Shown: in pieces, positions 44,717 to 54,923 of the stretch
Position numbering within the stretch: position 1 is the first letter of the stretch
Layout of the letters: each line of letters begins with the position of its first letter
NCBI RefSeq assembly: GCF_015500055.1
Contig: NZ_CP045492.1
Coordinates: 1,312,501-1,376,500, forward strand
DNA: 64,000 bases
Direction of reading: 5' to 3'
From: Mesorhizobium sp. NBSH29
Lineage (GTDB): Bacteria; Pseudomonadota; Alphaproteobacteria; Rhizobiales; Rhizobiaceae
The notes under the pieces: model-generated
Seen by the model: only the letters and a program-made list of their open reading frames with translations
Databases searched by the model: none
What the model was told of the DNA's origin: nothing
Made by a program: the position numbers and the translations under genes

Positions 44717-45817
44717 ATGCTTATCAGCCGGCGCGCATTCCTGCGGGCAGCAGGTGCGGGCTTTACCGCCATGCTTTCGCCGTCAGCGCTGGGCGCTGTA
44801 GAGGCGGCGGATGCAGTTTACGCCACCGCCTTTCAGCGCCGCGACGGAACCTATGGAGTTGGCATCCTGTCAGAAGACCGTCAGCTTCTGTTCACGGCAC
44901 CACTGCCGGACCGTGGCCATGACGTCACCTTTGATCCCGTCTCGCGCCGCGCGGTGGTGTTTGCCCGCCGGCCCGGCACCTTTGCCGTAGTGTTCGATCA
45001 CGTCAGTGAGAGAGCGCCGCTGACCATCACAAGCGTTGAAGGCCGCCACTTTTTTGGCCATGGCGTATTTTCGCCCGATGGCAAGCTGCTCTACGCAACC
45101 GAAAACGATTTCGACAACGCCGCCGGGATGATCGGTGTTTATGACGCAACACAGAAATTTACCCGTGTCGGTGAGTTCCCGACCCATGGCATGGACCCGC
45201 ACGATCTGCTGCTGATGGCGGACGGCAAGACTCTTGCCATTGCCAATGGCGGCATCGAGACCCATCCCGACTTTGGCCGCGCCAAACTCAACCTCGCCAC
45301 CATGCAGCCCTCGCTGGTCTTCCTTGATCGCGAGCACGGCTCGCTCGTCGAGCGGCATGTCTTACCCACCAGGCTGCATCAGCTTTCGATCCGCCATATG
45401 GATGTTGACGGCGCGGGCATCGTCTGGTTTGGCTGTCAGTATGAAGGTCCAGCCAGCGACTTCCCGCCGCTTGTCGGCCGTGCCGCGCCGGGCGCGGAGT
45501 TTAGCCTCATCGACATGCCTCAGGATGCGCTTTCCAGCTTACGCAACTATGTCGGTTCCGTCACCACAAACCGGGAGGCCGGCACCGTTGCGGTGACCTC
45601 TCCGCAAGGCAACAGGCTTGCTATTATCGACGCCGCCACCGGCACGATGCGCGCCACCCAGAGCCTAACCGAAGTCTGCGGCATCGCGCCGAAGGGCGAT
45701 AGCTTCCTTGCCACTTCAGGCACCGGCACTATTCTCGATGCGGCGGGCCAAAGGACCGTGATGGACGATTATGTCTGGGACAACCATTTGCTACGCATCA
45801 CCCAACCCCCCGCCTAA
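44717..45817 (+). CDS. DUF1513 Tat-exported beta-propeller-like protein
   Basis: A 366-residue protein with a twin-arginine signal (SRRAFLRAAGAGFTAML). The mature part has repeated blade-like strands (FFGHGVFSPDGKLLYATEND, DPHDLLLMADGKTLAIANGG, HQLSIRHMDVDGAGIVWFGC), the DUF1513 layout. Function unknown; it is often the last gene of imelysin/di-heme oxidoreductase clusters. Two bp after the second imelysin. Confidence 0.88.
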   Translation: MLISRRAFLRAAGAGFTAMLSPSALGAVEAADAVYATAFQRRDGTYGVGILSEDRQLLFTAPLPDRGHDVTFDPVSRRAVVFARRPGTFAVVFDHVSERAPLTITSVEGRHFFGHGVFSPDGKLLYATENDFDNAAGMIGVYDATQKFTRVGEFPTHGMDPHDLLLMADGKTLAIANGGIETHPDFGRAKLNLATMQPSLVFLDREHGSLVERHVLPTRLHQLSIRHMDVDGAGIVWFGCQYEGPASDFPPLVGRAAPGAEFSLIDMPQDALSSLRNYVGSVTTNREAGTVAVTSPQGNRLAIIDAATGTMRATQSLTEVCGIAPKGDSFLATSGTGTILDAAGQRTVMDDYVWDNHLLRITQPPA

Positions 45818-45879
45818 AGCAGGCCGGGCTAAACAATTCGACAGTCCGCCATGCCGCTGCTAGAAGCCGCGCGACCAGA

Positions 45880-47484
45880 ATGGATTTTTCGACATTGACT
45901 GACGACCTTGAAAAAGCGGTTTCGCGCCGCCGCACCTTTGCAATCATCGCCCACCCTGATGCCGGCAAGACCACGCTGACTGAAAAGCTTCTGCTTTTTG
46001 GTGGTGCCATCCAGCTTGCGGGTGAAGTGAAGGCCAAAAGAGACCGTATCCAGACGCGCTCCGACTGGATGAAGATCGAGCGCGAGCGCGGCATTTCCGT
46101 CGTCACCTCGGTGATGACCTTCGAATATGAGGACAATGTCTACAATCTGCTCGACACGCCGGGCCATGAAGATTTTGCCGACGACACCTACCGCACGCTG
46201 TCGGCTGTCGACAGCGCGGTCATGGTCATCGACGCGGCCAAGGGCATTGAGCCACGCACGCTAAAACTTTTCGAAGTGTGCCGTTTGCGCGATATTCCGA
46301 TCGTCACCTTCATCAATAAAATGGATCGTGAAAGCCGCGATCCTTTTGAAATACTAGATGAAATCGAGCAAAAGCTGGCGTTGGATACGGCGCCCATCAC
46401 TTGGCCAATTGGCCGCGGCAAGACATTTTCTGGCACCTATCATCTGCAGCAAAATGCAGTCCGCCACGGCGATGCCGAAAAAGAACGCACCCCGGTTGAT
46501 GGTCCTGAAAGCGCTCTGGCAGCCGGCATGTTGCCCGAGAATGAGCGCGAAGCCTTTATCGAAGAACTCAGCCTTGCCCGCGAAGCCTGTCGTCCATTTG
46601 ATCGGGAAGCGTTTCGCGAAGGCCATCTCACGCCGGTCTATTTCGGCTCGGCGCTGCGCAATTACGGTGTGCGCGATCTGATTGAAGCGCTCGGCGCTTT
46701 CGCCCCGCCGCCCCGCGCCCAGGAAGCAGATACCCGCCGCGTCGAGGCCACAGAAGAGAAGATGACCTCCTTTGTGTTCAAGATTCAGGCCAATATGGAC
46801 CCAAATCACCGCGATCGCATCGCTTTCGTGCGCGTTTGCTCCGGTACGCTTCAGCGCGGCATGAAGGCCAAGCTGGTCCGCACCGGCAAGCCAATGAGCC
46901 TGTCTGCACCGCAATTCTTCTTCGCCCGCTCGCGCATCACCGCCGATGAGGCTTTTGCAGGTGATGTGGTGGGTATTCCAAATCACGGCACACTGCGCAT
47001 CGGCGACACGCTGACCGAGGGCGAAGAGATACTCTTCCGCGGAGTTCCCAACTTTGCCCCCGAAATCCTGCGCCGCGTGCGTCTTGGCGATGCCATGAAG
47101 GCCAAGAAACTCAAGGAAGCGCTTCACCAGATGGCCGAAGAAGGCGTGGTTCAGCTGTTCTCACCAGAAGACGGCTCGCCTGCAATCGTCGGTGTAGTCG
47201 GCGCGCTTCAGCTCGATGTTTTGAAAGAACGTCTGTCTGCCGAATACACGCTGCCGGTCGAATTCGAGATGGCACGCTTTTCGATATGCCGCTGGATGGA
47301 AGCAGATGATCCAGCCGAGATCGACCGCTTCATCGAAGCCCATCGCGGTGATATTGCCCGAGATCTGGATGATGATCCGGTGTTCCTGGCGCAGCATGAG
47401 TTTTCGCTCAATTATGAGGCCGAGCGCTGGAAAGCCGTGCGCTTCAAGACCATCAAAGACTACCAGGTGCGAGACGCGGCCTGA
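45880..47484 (+). CDS. prfC: Peptide chain release factor 3
   Basis: Translation GTPase of 534 residues that recycles RF1/RF2 from the ribosome. G1 AHPDAGKTTLTEKLL, the switch I region ERERGISVVTSVMTF, G3 DTPGHEDFADDTYRTL, G4 NKMDRESRDPFEI, and the RF3-specific C-terminus FARSRITADEAFAGDVVGI, QHEFSLNYEAERW. Length and all motifs are normal. Separate from the iron operon by 62 bp. Confidence 0.96.
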   Translation: MDFSTLTDDLEKAVSRRRTFAIIAHPDAGKTTLTEKLLLFGGAIQLAGEVKAKRDRIQTRSDWMKIERERGISVVTSVMTFEYEDNVYNLLDTPGHEDFADDTYRTLSAVDSAVMVIDAAKGIEPRTLKLFEVCRLRDIPIVTFINKMDRESRDPFEILDEIEQKLALDTAPITWPIGRGKTFSGTYHLQQNAVRHGDAEKERTPVDGPESALAAGMLPENEREAFIEELSLAREACRPFDREAFREGHLTPVYFGSALRNYGVRDLIEALGAFAPPPRAQEADTRRVEATEEKMTSFVFKIQANMDPNHRDRIAFVRVCSGTLQRGMKAKLVRTGKPMSLSAPQFFFARSRITADEAFAGDVVGIPNHGTLRIGDTLTEGEEILFRGVPNFAPEILRRVRLGDAMKAKKLKEALHQMAEEGVVQLFSPEDGSPAIVGVVGALQLDVLKERLSAEYTLPVEFEMARFSICRWMEADDPAEIDRFIEAHRGDIARDLDDDPVFLAQHEFSLNYEAERWKAVRFKTIKDYQVRDAA

Positions 47485-47534
47485 GTTCTGGCGGAATTAC
47501 ATTCCACAAATAAGCGAGACAGGGAGACACGATT

Positions 47535-48194
47535 ATGAGCCTTCGCATCAATCAGCTTGCGCCGGATTTCACAGCAGAGACCACACACGGCCAGAAGAAC
47601 TTTTACGACTTCATTGGCGATGGCTGGGCCGTGCTTTTCTCACACCCCAAGAATTTCACTCCCGTTTGCACAACCGAACTCGGCGCAATGGCCGGTCTTG
47701 AGGGTGAATTTGACAAGCGCAATGTCAAGATTATCGGCATTTCGGTGGATGCGGTCGAAGACCATCACCGCTGGAAAGCGGATATAGAAAAGGCGACCGG
47801 TCACAAGGTGGATTATCCGCTGATCGCCGATAATGATCTGGCCGTTGCCAAGCTCTATGACATGCTGCCCGAAGATGCTGGCGACAGCGCTGCCGGCCGC
47901 ACGCCCGCCGATAATGCGACAGTGCGTTCAGTTTACGTCATTGGCCCGGACAAGAAAATCAAGCTGATCCTTACCTATCCGATGACAACAGGCCGCAATT
48001 TCAATGAGATATTGCGCGCCATCGATTCCATCCAGCTTACGGCAAAGCATCAGGTGGCAACACCTGCCAACTGGCAGCAGGGCGAAGATGTGATCATCAC
48101 CGCCGCCGTATCAAATGAAGACGCGATCACCCGCTTTGGTGCGTTTGAGACGATCCTGCCCTATCTGCGCAAGACCAAGCAGCCTGCGAATTAG
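47535..48194 (+). CDS. Peroxiredoxin, 1-Cys Prx6 family
   Basis: Cytoplasmic thiol peroxidase of 219 residues. The peroxidatic Cys is C45 in FTPVCTTELG; no other Cys occurs, so this is the one-Cys class. C-terminal arm TPANWQQGEDVIITAAVSNEDA is typical of Prx6 proteins, which reduce H2O2 and alkyl hydroperoxides using an outside thiol. AGGGAG lies before the ATG. Confidence 0.94.
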   Translation: MSLRINQLAPDFTAETTHGQKNFYDFIGDGWAVLFSHPKNFTPVCTTELGAMAGLEGEFDKRNVKIIGISVDAVEDHHRWKADIEKATGHKVDYPLIADNDLAVAKLYDMLPEDAGDSAAGRTPADNATVRSVYVIGPDKKIKLILTYPMTTGRNFNEILRAIDSIQLTAKHQVATPANWQQGEDVIITAAVSNEDAITRFGAFETILPYLRKTKQPAN

Positions 48195-48198
48195 TCCA

Positions 48199-48729
48199 TC
48201 AACGGAGGGCGCGTTCCAGAAGGAGCAGGTCCTCGTCCTTGAGTTGGCTGCGCGTATATTCAACAAAGCCCAGCTTCGCCGCAACACGCAGCGATGAATG
48301 GTTTTCTGGGTTGATTAGGCACACAGCCCGTTTATGAGGCAGGCTTCTTTGGGCCCAATCCAGCGCGGCGTCCATCGCTTCCACAGCAATGCCGCGCCCG
48401 CGCACCGACGGGTGCAAAACCCAGCCAGCCTCGGGAAAACCCTCGATGGAAGGCTGAAGGTCGCGTTTCATATCTAGAAATCCGATATCTCCGAGATAGA
48501 GGCCGCTTTCCTTCTCGGTCACAGCCCAATATCCAAATCCGAGCATGGGCCATAAACCGGTGTAGCGCAGCAGGCGCTGCCAGCTTTCATTGCGCGTCGA
48601 GGGTTTGCCCGTCGTGAAGCGCGCTGTGGTCTCGTCACCCCAAAGTGCTGCAATAGCATCGAAATCGCTTGCCAGATGGCCGCGCAGGATCAGCCGTTGC
48701 GTTTCAAGAACAGGTGGCGAAAGGATCAT
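48199..48729 (-). CDS. GNAT-family N-acetyltransferase
   Basis: Acetyltransferase of 176 residues of the RimJ/RimL-like group: ETQRLILRGHLASDFDAIAAL at the start, FGYWAVTEKESGLYLGDIGF, the acetyl-CoA loop region GWVLHPSVRGRGIAVEAMDA (RGRGIA) and NPENHSSLRVAAKLGF. Substrate unknown. Convergent with the peroxiredoxin gene (4 bp). Confidence 0.88.
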   Translation of the reverse strand: MILSPPVLETQRLILRGHLASDFDAIAALWGDETTARFTTGKPSTRNESWQRLLRYTGLWPMLGFGYWAVTEKESGLYLGDIGFLDMKRDLQPSIEGFPEAGWVLHPSVRGRGIAVEAMDAALDWAQRSLPHKRAVCLINPENHSSLRVAAKLGFVEYTRSQLKDEDLLLLERALR

Positions 48730-48758
48730 TGAGGGGCTCGCGCAAAAAGCAAAAGGGG

Positions 48759-49976
48759 CTAAACGCTGATCGTCTTCAATCGCTCTGCAACCAGCAACGC
48801 AAGACGTGCAGCAACGGCTTCCTTGGGCATTCTAGGCCATTCATCGGTACCCGTGCGGGAGATGATTGATACCATATTATCATCCCCACCCATCGCACCA
48901 CCTTGATGGCTTACATCATTGGCAACGATGAGATCCGCGCCCTTTTTCTTTAGCTTGGCTTTAGCATTGTCAATCATGTTCTGGGTCTCTGCCGCAAAGC
49001 CAATCACCAGATAGGGGCGGTTTTTGTGGTGCCCAACACCTGCGAGTATGTCAGGGTTTTCCACCATCTGAATGGCTGGCGCGCCAGCACCTGCAACTTT
49101 TTTTATCTTCTCGTCGGCAGAATCAGCGCTGCGCCAGTCGGCAACGGCTGCGACGAAAATTGCGGCATCGGCTGGCAACAGCGCATGCACTTGCGCTTCC
49201 ATTTCGCGCGCGGTCTGCACATGATTTGTGGAAACGCCGTCAGGATCATCCAGATCGACCGGACCAGATACCAACTGTACATCTGCACCAAGCCTGGCCA
49301 GCGCAGCGGCGATAGCATGGCCCTGCTTGCCTGAGGATCTGTTGGCAATATAGCGCACTGGATCAATAGGCTCATGGGTCGGCCCAGAAGTAATAATGAT
49401 GCGCTTGCCGGCAAGCGGTTTGGGTGCTGTATCGACAAGACTTTCAATGGCAGCAACGATTTCAAGCGGTTCGGCCATGCGGCCTTCACCGGTCTCATTG
49501 CTTTCGGCCATCTCGCCTTTGCGCGGGCCCACAAAGTGCACGCCATCCGCACGCAGGGTCGCCACATTGCGCAATGTGGCTTTGTGCGCCCACATTCTGG
49601 GGTTCATGGCAGGCGCTACCAAAACCGGCTTGTCGGTGGCCAAGAGCACAGTAGAGGCCAGATCATTGGCCAGGCCATTGGCAAGCTTGGCCATCAAATC
49701 CGCCGTCGCCGGTGCCACGACGATAAGGTCAGCCTCCCGCGACAGGCGGATATGGCCGACATCATGTTCATCCTGGCGCTCAAAGAGGTCCGTAAAGACG
49801 TGGTCGGCAGACAAAGCGCCGACAGATAATGGCGTGACGAATTGTTGCGCCGCATGCGTCATAACACAGCGCACGGATGCACCGCGCTCGCGCAGCCGTC
49901 GAATGAGATCGAGACATTTATACGCGGCGATCCCGCCGCCTATGATCAGAAGTATGTTCTTGTCTGAGAGTGTCAT
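48759..49976 (-). CDS. coaBC: Phosphopantothenoylcysteine decarboxylase/synthetase CoaBC
   Basis: Bifunctional enzyme of coenzyme A synthesis, 405 residues. The N-terminal CoaC flavoprotein half has LLIIGGGIAAYKCLDLIRRL, the active-site His region and PAMNPRMW; the C-terminal CoaB half has ITSGPTHEPIDPVRYIANRS, SGKQGHAIA and LVIGFAAET. In many rhizobia dut sits next to this gene; here dut is about 24 kb away. Confidence 0.95.
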   Translation of the reverse strand: MTLSDKNILLIIGGGIAAYKCLDLIRRLRERGASVRCVMTHAAQQFVTPLSVGALSADHVFTDLFERQDEHDVGHIRLSREADLIVVAPATADLMAKLANGLANDLASTVLLATDKPVLVAPAMNPRMWAHKATLRNVATLRADGVHFVGPRKGEMAESNETGEGRMAEPLEIVAAIESLVDTAPKPLAGKRIIITSGPTHEPIDPVRYIANRSSGKQGHAIAAALARLGADVQLVSGPVDLDDPDGVSTNHVQTAREMEAQVHALLPADAAIFVAAVADWRSADSADEKIKKVAGAGAPAIQMVENPDILAGVGHHKNRPYLVIGFAAETQNMIDNAKAKLKKKGADLIVANDVSHQGGAMGGDDNMVSIISRTGTDEWPRMPKEAVAARLALLVAERLKTISV

Positions 49977-50065
49977 GCTCTCTCCGCCTTCAAGCCACGC
50001 TGTTTTCAGGGAACAGCTTTAGCCCATATGAATAGATTTGCTGAAGCTGAAAATGGTCACGATTG

Positions 50066-51640
50066 CTAGCTCATCTGCACTGCGATCCACAACAGCGTCA
50101 GTGCGATGACCCAAAGCGCGATGCGCCCGGATCGGGTGTGGCGGGCTTCGGCTTTGCCGATGGCGTTGGCGGTGTCGTCGTCGAAGCGCATTCCGTTTTC
50201 GGCCATAGCATCAACGGCGCGGGACAGACGCTCGGTGCGGGCGGCGAATTCGGGGAGTTGGCGGGCGAGGCTGAGCAACGCGCGGCCACCCTCATGGGCG
50301 TCGGCGAGAATGCCACGCGGGCCGAGATTTCCTGCAATCCAGTCGCCGACCACTGGTTCGGCTGTTTTCCACATATTGAACGCGGGATCGAGCGTGCGGG
50401 CTACGCCCTCCACCACCACCATGGTTTTTTGCAAGAGGACAAGCTCGGGGCGCGCGTCCATGTCGAAAAGCTCGGTCACTTCGAACAGGAGGGTCAGCAG
50501 CCGGGCCATCGAAATGGTTTCGGCGGGCTGGCCGTGGATAGGCTCGCCAATGGCACGAATGGCTTGCGCAAATGCTGCCACGCTGTGGTGGCGTGGAACA
50601 TAGCCCGCTTCGAAATGTACCTCGGCCACACGCAGATAGTCGCGGGTGATAAAGCCGTAGAGGATTTCGGCGAGGAACCTCTGTTCCTTCTTGCCGAGCC
50701 GCCCCGAAATTCCAAGGTCGACAGCGACAATGGTGCCGTCCGGATCGACGAACAGATTTCCCGGATGCATGTCGGCATGGAAGAAACCATCGCGTAGCGT
50801 GTGTCGTAAGAAGGATTGCACCAGATTGGCTGCAATCGCTTTCAAATCATGGCCGGCCTCTGCAATGGCCGAAACGTTCGACATTTTGATGCCGTCGATC
50901 CACTCCATGGTGAGGACATCGCCGCCAGTGCGTTCCCAGTCGACACACGGCACGCGGAAACCTGGGTCCTCGCGCGTGTTCTCGCCCAGCATCGAAAGAG
51001 CTGCAGCTTCCAGCCGCAGATCCATTTCGATACGGGTCGTCTGGGCAAGCGTTTCGGTCACCTGCACCGGTCGCAGACGACGGGTGGAAGGCAAAAACCG
51101 CTCCTGTAGCCGTGCGGCCAGGAAGTAGCTCTCCAGATCCTGGTGGAAACGTCGCCGCACACCAGGTCGTATAACCTTGACTGCGACTTTGGTCGCCACG
51201 CCATCGCGCAGCACCTCGGCTGGGTGAACCTGCGCGATCGAGGCGGCTGCCACCGGCTCCCCGAAGCTCTTGTAGAGGTCGCCTAAGGCGCGACCCAGCG
51301 AGGCCTCCACCAGCGCTTCTGCCTGTGACTTCGGAAACGTCTCCATCCGGTCCTGCAGCAAGGCCAGATCGAGCGCAATATCGTTGCCCACTACATCGGG
51401 ACGGGTCGCCAGAAACTGGCCAAGCTTTACATAGGAAGGGCCGAGCCTTGCCACAGCATTGGCCAACCGTTCCGAACGCTCCTGATTCAGCGCGCGGCGC
51501 CGTGCCAGCAACCGCGCCAGCCTCCAGCCGAAACGGGGCAAACCACTAAGCTGGTCGCCGGGCAGGGCTGCTACCACGCCCTCTCGAACCAGCACCCAAC
51601 CAGCGCGGGCAAGTCGGAATGCAGCACCGACCGAACTCAT
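50066..51640 (-). CDS. ubiB: UbiB, ubiquinone biosynthesis atypical kinase
   Basis: ADCK/UbiB-family protein of 524 residues. It has the invariant KxGQ motif (SYVKLGQFLATRPDV), the Ala-rich loop (AAASIAQVHPAEVLRDG), VIRPGVRRRFHQDL, MEWIDGIKMSNV, the HADMHPGNLFVDPDG catalytic loop and a C-terminal membrane helix (RIALWVIALTLLWIAVQ). It helps extract ubiquinone intermediates from the membrane. Downstream of ubiE in the same direction (13 bp). Confidence 0.95.
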   Translation of the reverse strand: MSSVGAAFRLARAGWVLVREGVVAALPGDQLSGLPRFGWRLARLLARRRALNQERSERLANAVARLGPSYVKLGQFLATRPDVVGNDIALDLALLQDRMETFPKSQAEALVEASLGRALGDLYKSFGEPVAAASIAQVHPAEVLRDGVATKVAVKVIRPGVRRRFHQDLESYFLAARLQERFLPSTRRLRPVQVTETLAQTTRIEMDLRLEAAALSMLGENTREDPGFRVPCVDWERTGGDVLTMEWIDGIKMSNVSAIAEAGHDLKAIAANLVQSFLRHTLRDGFFHADMHPGNLFVDPDGTIVAVDLGISGRLGKKEQRFLAEILYGFITRDYLRVAEVHFEAGYVPRHHSVAAFAQAIRAIGEPIHGQPAETISMARLLTLLFEVTELFDMDARPELVLLQKTMVVVEGVARTLDPAFNMWKTAEPVVGDWIAGNLGPRGILADAHEGGRALLSLARQLPEFAARTERLSRAVDAMAENGMRFDDDTANAIGKAEARHTRSGRIALWVIALTLLWIAVQMS

Positions 51641-51653
51641 GGGCGTAAAACCT

Positions 51654-52430
51654 TCAAAGCTTCCAGCCTGAATGGGCCGTGGCGATGCCGCCTGAATAAT
51701 TACGGAAAGATACCCGCTCGAAGCCGGACCGGCCGATCATCGCGGCAAAATTTTCCTGGTTAGGAAATTTGGCAATGGATTCGACCAGATAGGCATAGGG
51801 TTCCGCATCGCCCGTCACCAGCTTTCCTATCTGCGGGATGGCATTGAACGACCAGGCTTCATAAACACGGTCCAGAAGCGGCATGTCCACGGCAGAGAAC
51901 TCGAGACACAGGAACCGCCCACCGGGCTTGAGCACCCGAAATGCCTCCGCCAGAGCTACTTCGATGCGGGGCACGTTGCGAATGCCAAAAGCGATAGTGT
52001 AGGCGTCGAACGTCTCGCCGGCGAACGGCAGTTCCTCGGCATTCGCCTCAACGAATTCCGTATATTCCAGAAGCCCAGCCTTCTCTGCTCGGTCGCGCCC
52101 GACAGCGAGCATCGACCCATTTATGTCGAGAACGGTTGCATGTGCGTTGCGCTGCGACGCCTCGACGATGCGGAATGCAATGTCACCTGTGCCACCAGCA
52201 ACGTCTAGCACATGCCAGCCTTCCCGTTTTGACGGGTTCAGCCAGGTCACCATGGCGTCTTTCCACAAACGGTGCAGCCCTCCTGACATCAGATCGTTCA
52301 TCAGGTCGTAGCGGTTAGCAACGCGGTGGAAAACCTCGTTGACCAGCGGCTGCTTGCCGCCTGGCTCGACGGTCCTGAATCCGAAAGACGTTTCCATTCC
52401 GCCCGCTGCGGTGGTGCGCTGATCTTGCAT
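51654..52430 (-). CDS. ubiE: UbiE, ubiquinone/menaquinone C-methyltransferase
   Basis: SAM methyltransferase of 258 residues. Motifs: [23 protein letters not shown] motif [35 protein letters not shown] and [19 protein letters not shown]. The start at 52430 ([11 protein letters not shown]) gives the family length; an earlier in-frame start at 52472 has no support. First gene of ubiE-ubiB. Confidence 0.95.
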   Translation of the reverse strand: MQDQRTTAAGGMETSFGFRTVEPGGKQPLVNEVFHRVANRYDLMNDLMSGGLHRLWKDAMVTWLNPSKREGWHVLDVAGGTGDIAFRIVEASQRNAHATVLDINGSMLAVGRDRAEKAGLLEYTEFVEANAEELPFAGETFDAYTIAFGIRNVPRIEVALAEAFRVLKPGGRFLCLEFSAVDMPLLDRVYEAWSFNAIPQIGKLVTGDAEPYAYLVESIAKFPNQENFAAMIGRSGFERVSFRNYSGGIATAHSGWKL

Positions 52431-52537
52431 GGCTTCCTGCTTAATTTCGGCCGGACCATAGCCGATCACCAACGCGGGCGCTATTGTTTAAGGCGCGGTG
52501 AACAGCCGCGCCGCAGTGGACAGAACAAGGAGACGAA

Positions 52538-53509
52538 ATGGTCCTGAAGGCAGAACTTCATTGCCATATAGAAGGTGCGGCAGCGCCCGACCTTGTTTTG
52601 AAGCAGGCGTCTAAATACGGCGTCGACATGTCAGGGGTCATTCGCGATGGCGCCTTCGTGTGGAGAGACTTTACCGAATTCCTTGCTGCCTATGACGCTG
52701 CTGCTAGCCTCTTTCGCACTGAGGAGGATTATGCGCGGCTGGCCGATCACTACCTGACCAGCCTAGCCCGCGAGGGGTGCATCTATGCAGAATTCTTCAC
52801 TTCGCCTGACCATGCAGAGAAATCCGGCATATCGCCCTTCGCTTACACACAGGCGCTAGGAGAGGGTATGCTGCGCGCTAGGGCGAAAACCGGCATCGAA
52901 AGCCGAATGATCGTCACCGGCGTGCGCCATGTCGGCGTGGCCTCAATTGAGGCAGCCGCGCGCTTCGCCGCACGCTGTGGCCATCCACTGGTCACTGGTT
53001 TCGGGGTTGCCGGCGATGAACGGCAGGGTCACATGGAAGATTATGTTCGCGCCTTCGAGATTGCACGCGAGGCAGGGCTTGGCATCACTGTCCACGCTGG
53101 CGAATTCGGTGGCTGGGAGAGTGTGGAGGCGGCGTTAGATCATATTCGTCCGGCCCGCATTGGCCACGGCGTGCGCGCGATCGAAAATGCCGACACGGTC
53201 CGGCGCATCGCAGATGAGGGCGTGGTGCTGGAATGCTGCCCCGGTTCAAACATTGCACTCGGTGTATTTCCAGACTTCGCCAGCCATCCCTTCAACGCAC
53301 TGCGTGAAGCCGGCTGCAAGGTGACCCTTAACTCCGATGACCCGCCCTATTTCTGGACCTCGCTGGAGCGTGAATATTTGATCGGCAAAGAGAATTTCGG
53401 CCTCGACGCCAGTGCCTTGACAAAGATCACCCGCACCGCCTTGGAGGCAGCGTTTGTCGACCGCAAGACCAAGGCTGCGCTCCTCGCGAAACTTGGCAAG
53501 ACCCGCTGA
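52538..53509 (+). CDS. add: Adenosine deaminase
   Basis: Zinc enzyme of 323 residues converting adenosine (or related purines) to inosine. Metal and catalytic motifs: [12 protein letters not shown] (HxH), [39 protein letters not shown] and [14 protein letters not shown]. The short form resembles adenine/adenosine deaminase-like groups, so adenine as substrate cannot be excluded. AAGGAGAC precedes the ATG. With upp it forms a plus-strand salvage unit that faces the nucleoside operon. Confidence 0.92.
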   Translation: MVLKAELHCHIEGAAAPDLVLKQASKYGVDMSGVIRDGAFVWRDFTEFLAAYDAAASLFRTEEDYARLADHYLTSLAREGCIYAEFFTSPDHAEKSGISPFAYTQALGEGMLRARAKTGIESRMIVTGVRHVGVASIEAAARFAARCGHPLVTGFGVAGDERQGHMEDYVRAFEIAREAGLGITVHAGEFGGWESVEAALDHIRPARIGHGVRAIENADTVRRIADEGVVLECCPGSNIALGVFPDFASHPFNALREAGCKVTLNSDDPPYFWTSLEREYLIGKENFGLDASALTKITRTALEAAFVDRKTKAALLAKLGKTR

Positions 53510-53586
53510 GTTCGCCAAAGCTCTGGTCAAACCATTCTCCACTCACTATTCACCATTCCCAGGGATCAATTGCCGGAGCGAGAACC

Positions 53587-54216
53587 ATGCAGGGCGTCAC
53601 CGTCGTCGACCATCCGCTTGTCCAGCACAAGCTCACCATCATGCGCGACAAGGAGACCTCAACTGCCGGCTTCCGCCGTCTGCTACGCGAGATCTCGTTG
53701 TTGCTTGGCTATGAGGTGACGCGAAATCTGGAGCTGACCACCAAAACCATCGAGACGCCGATGGAAAGGATGGAAGCGCCAACGCTGGAAGGTAAGAAGC
53801 TGGTTTTCGCATCGGTGCTGCGAGCCGGCAACGGCCTTCTGGAAGGGCTGCTCGATCTAGTGCCTGCCGCCCGCGTGGCCCATGTCGGGCTCTACCGCGA
53901 CCACGACACCCTGCAGGCAGTGGAATATTTCTTCAAAGCGCCAGGCGATCTCGGCGACCGTCTCGTCATCGTAGTCGACCCAATGTTGGCCACCGCCAAT
54001 TCGGCTATCGCCGCCATCGATTTGCTCAAGCAGCGTGGTGCCACCAATTTGCGTTTCCTCTGCCTTCTCGCTGCACCCGAGGGACTCGAACGCTTTATTG
54101 CTGCCCACCCGGACGTGCCCGTGTTCACCGCGGCAATAGACCGTCGGCTCAATGAAAAAGGTTATATCGTTCCGGGACTGGGCGATGCGGGAGACCGCAT
54201 GTACGGGACCAAATAA
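53587..54216 (+). CDS. upp: Uracil phosphoribosyltransferase
   Basis: Converts uracil + PRPP to UMP. 209 residues with [35 protein letters not shown]-type loop ([15 protein letters not shown]), the PRPP site [21 protein letters not shown] and [17 protein letters not shown] at the end. Normal length. 77 bp after add. Confidence 0.96.
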   Translation: MQGVTVVDHPLVQHKLTIMRDKETSTAGFRRLLREISLLLGYEVTRNLELTTKTIETPMERMEAPTLEGKKLVFASVLRAGNGLLEGLLDLVPAARVAHVGLYRDHDTLQAVEYFFKAPGDLGDRLVIVVDPMLATANSAIAAIDLLKQRGATNLRFLCLLAAPEGLERFIAAHPDVPVFTAAIDRRLNEKGYIVPGLGDAGDRMYGTK

Positions 54217-54344
54217 GGGCTGGAGCCACGTCGGCACCCACGCTACTCCGCCCCCGAACAAAAACACGTTTAAGTTGAACTATCGCGTTAAACGCATGGT
54301 CATGCCTCCCAAGTAAGGTCAAGCTCTGTCAGAAGGGCTTTGCC

Positions 54345-54911
54345 ATGTTGCGAGACATTGTACCTTTGTTGTTCCTTGTCGCCGCCTCAGTGGCCGTGCC
54401 CGCTGTTTACCAGTCGAGCCCGTTTGCCATTCAGCAGTTTCTGGAAGGGCCGGACCCAGATTTTTCATCGCCGGGCGCTGCACCTGCGCATATGGCTGCG
54501 ATGACATCGGCAGTGCCCCGCGCGCCAGTATCTCCGCTGGGCCGCAAAGCGCTGGTTGCCGCCGACCCGAGAGACCATTTCGTCTCGGAGTTCCGCATGA
54601 ACGGCCGCCGTGTTGAAGCGATGATCGACACCGGCGCCACCACGGTCGCCATTAACCGCTCCACGGCACGCAATCTCGGCATCAGCCTCACCCCCGATGA
54701 CTTCAGATATGAGATCCGCACTGCCAATGGCGTTACGCGCGCCGCCAGCGTCTTGATCGAGAGTATCGCTATAGGCCGAATTCTTATTGAAGATGTTCAG
54801 GCTGCAGTGCTGGAAGACGATGCGCTCGGCAACACTCTTATCGGCATGACATTCCTGAGCCGTCTGCAAAAATTTCAAATCGAAAATAACACGCTTCTCC
54901 TCGAGGAATGA
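54345..54911 (+). CDS. Retropepsin-like clan AA aspartic protease (TIGR02281 type), membrane-anchored
   Basis: A 188-residue protein with an N-terminal membrane helix (residues 3-22) and a C-terminal single-domain aspartic protease fold: VEAMIDTGATTVAINRSTAR with the DTG catalytic triad, RYEIRTANGVTRAAS, and NTLIGMTFLSRLQKFQIENN. It would face the periplasm and act as a dimer. Such proteins are common in alphaproteobacteria; substrates are mostly unknown. Confidence 0.87.
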   Translation: MLRDIVPLLFLVAASVAVPAVYQSSPFAIQQFLEGPDPDFSSPGAAPAHMAAMTSAVPRAPVSPLGRKALVAADPRDHFVSEFRMNGRRVEAMIDTGATTVAINRSTARNLGISLTPDDFRYEIRTANGVTRAASVLIESIAIGRILIEDVQAAVLEDDALGNTLIGMTFLSRLQKFQIENNTLLLEE

Positions 54912-54923
54912 GCGGACCCAGTT

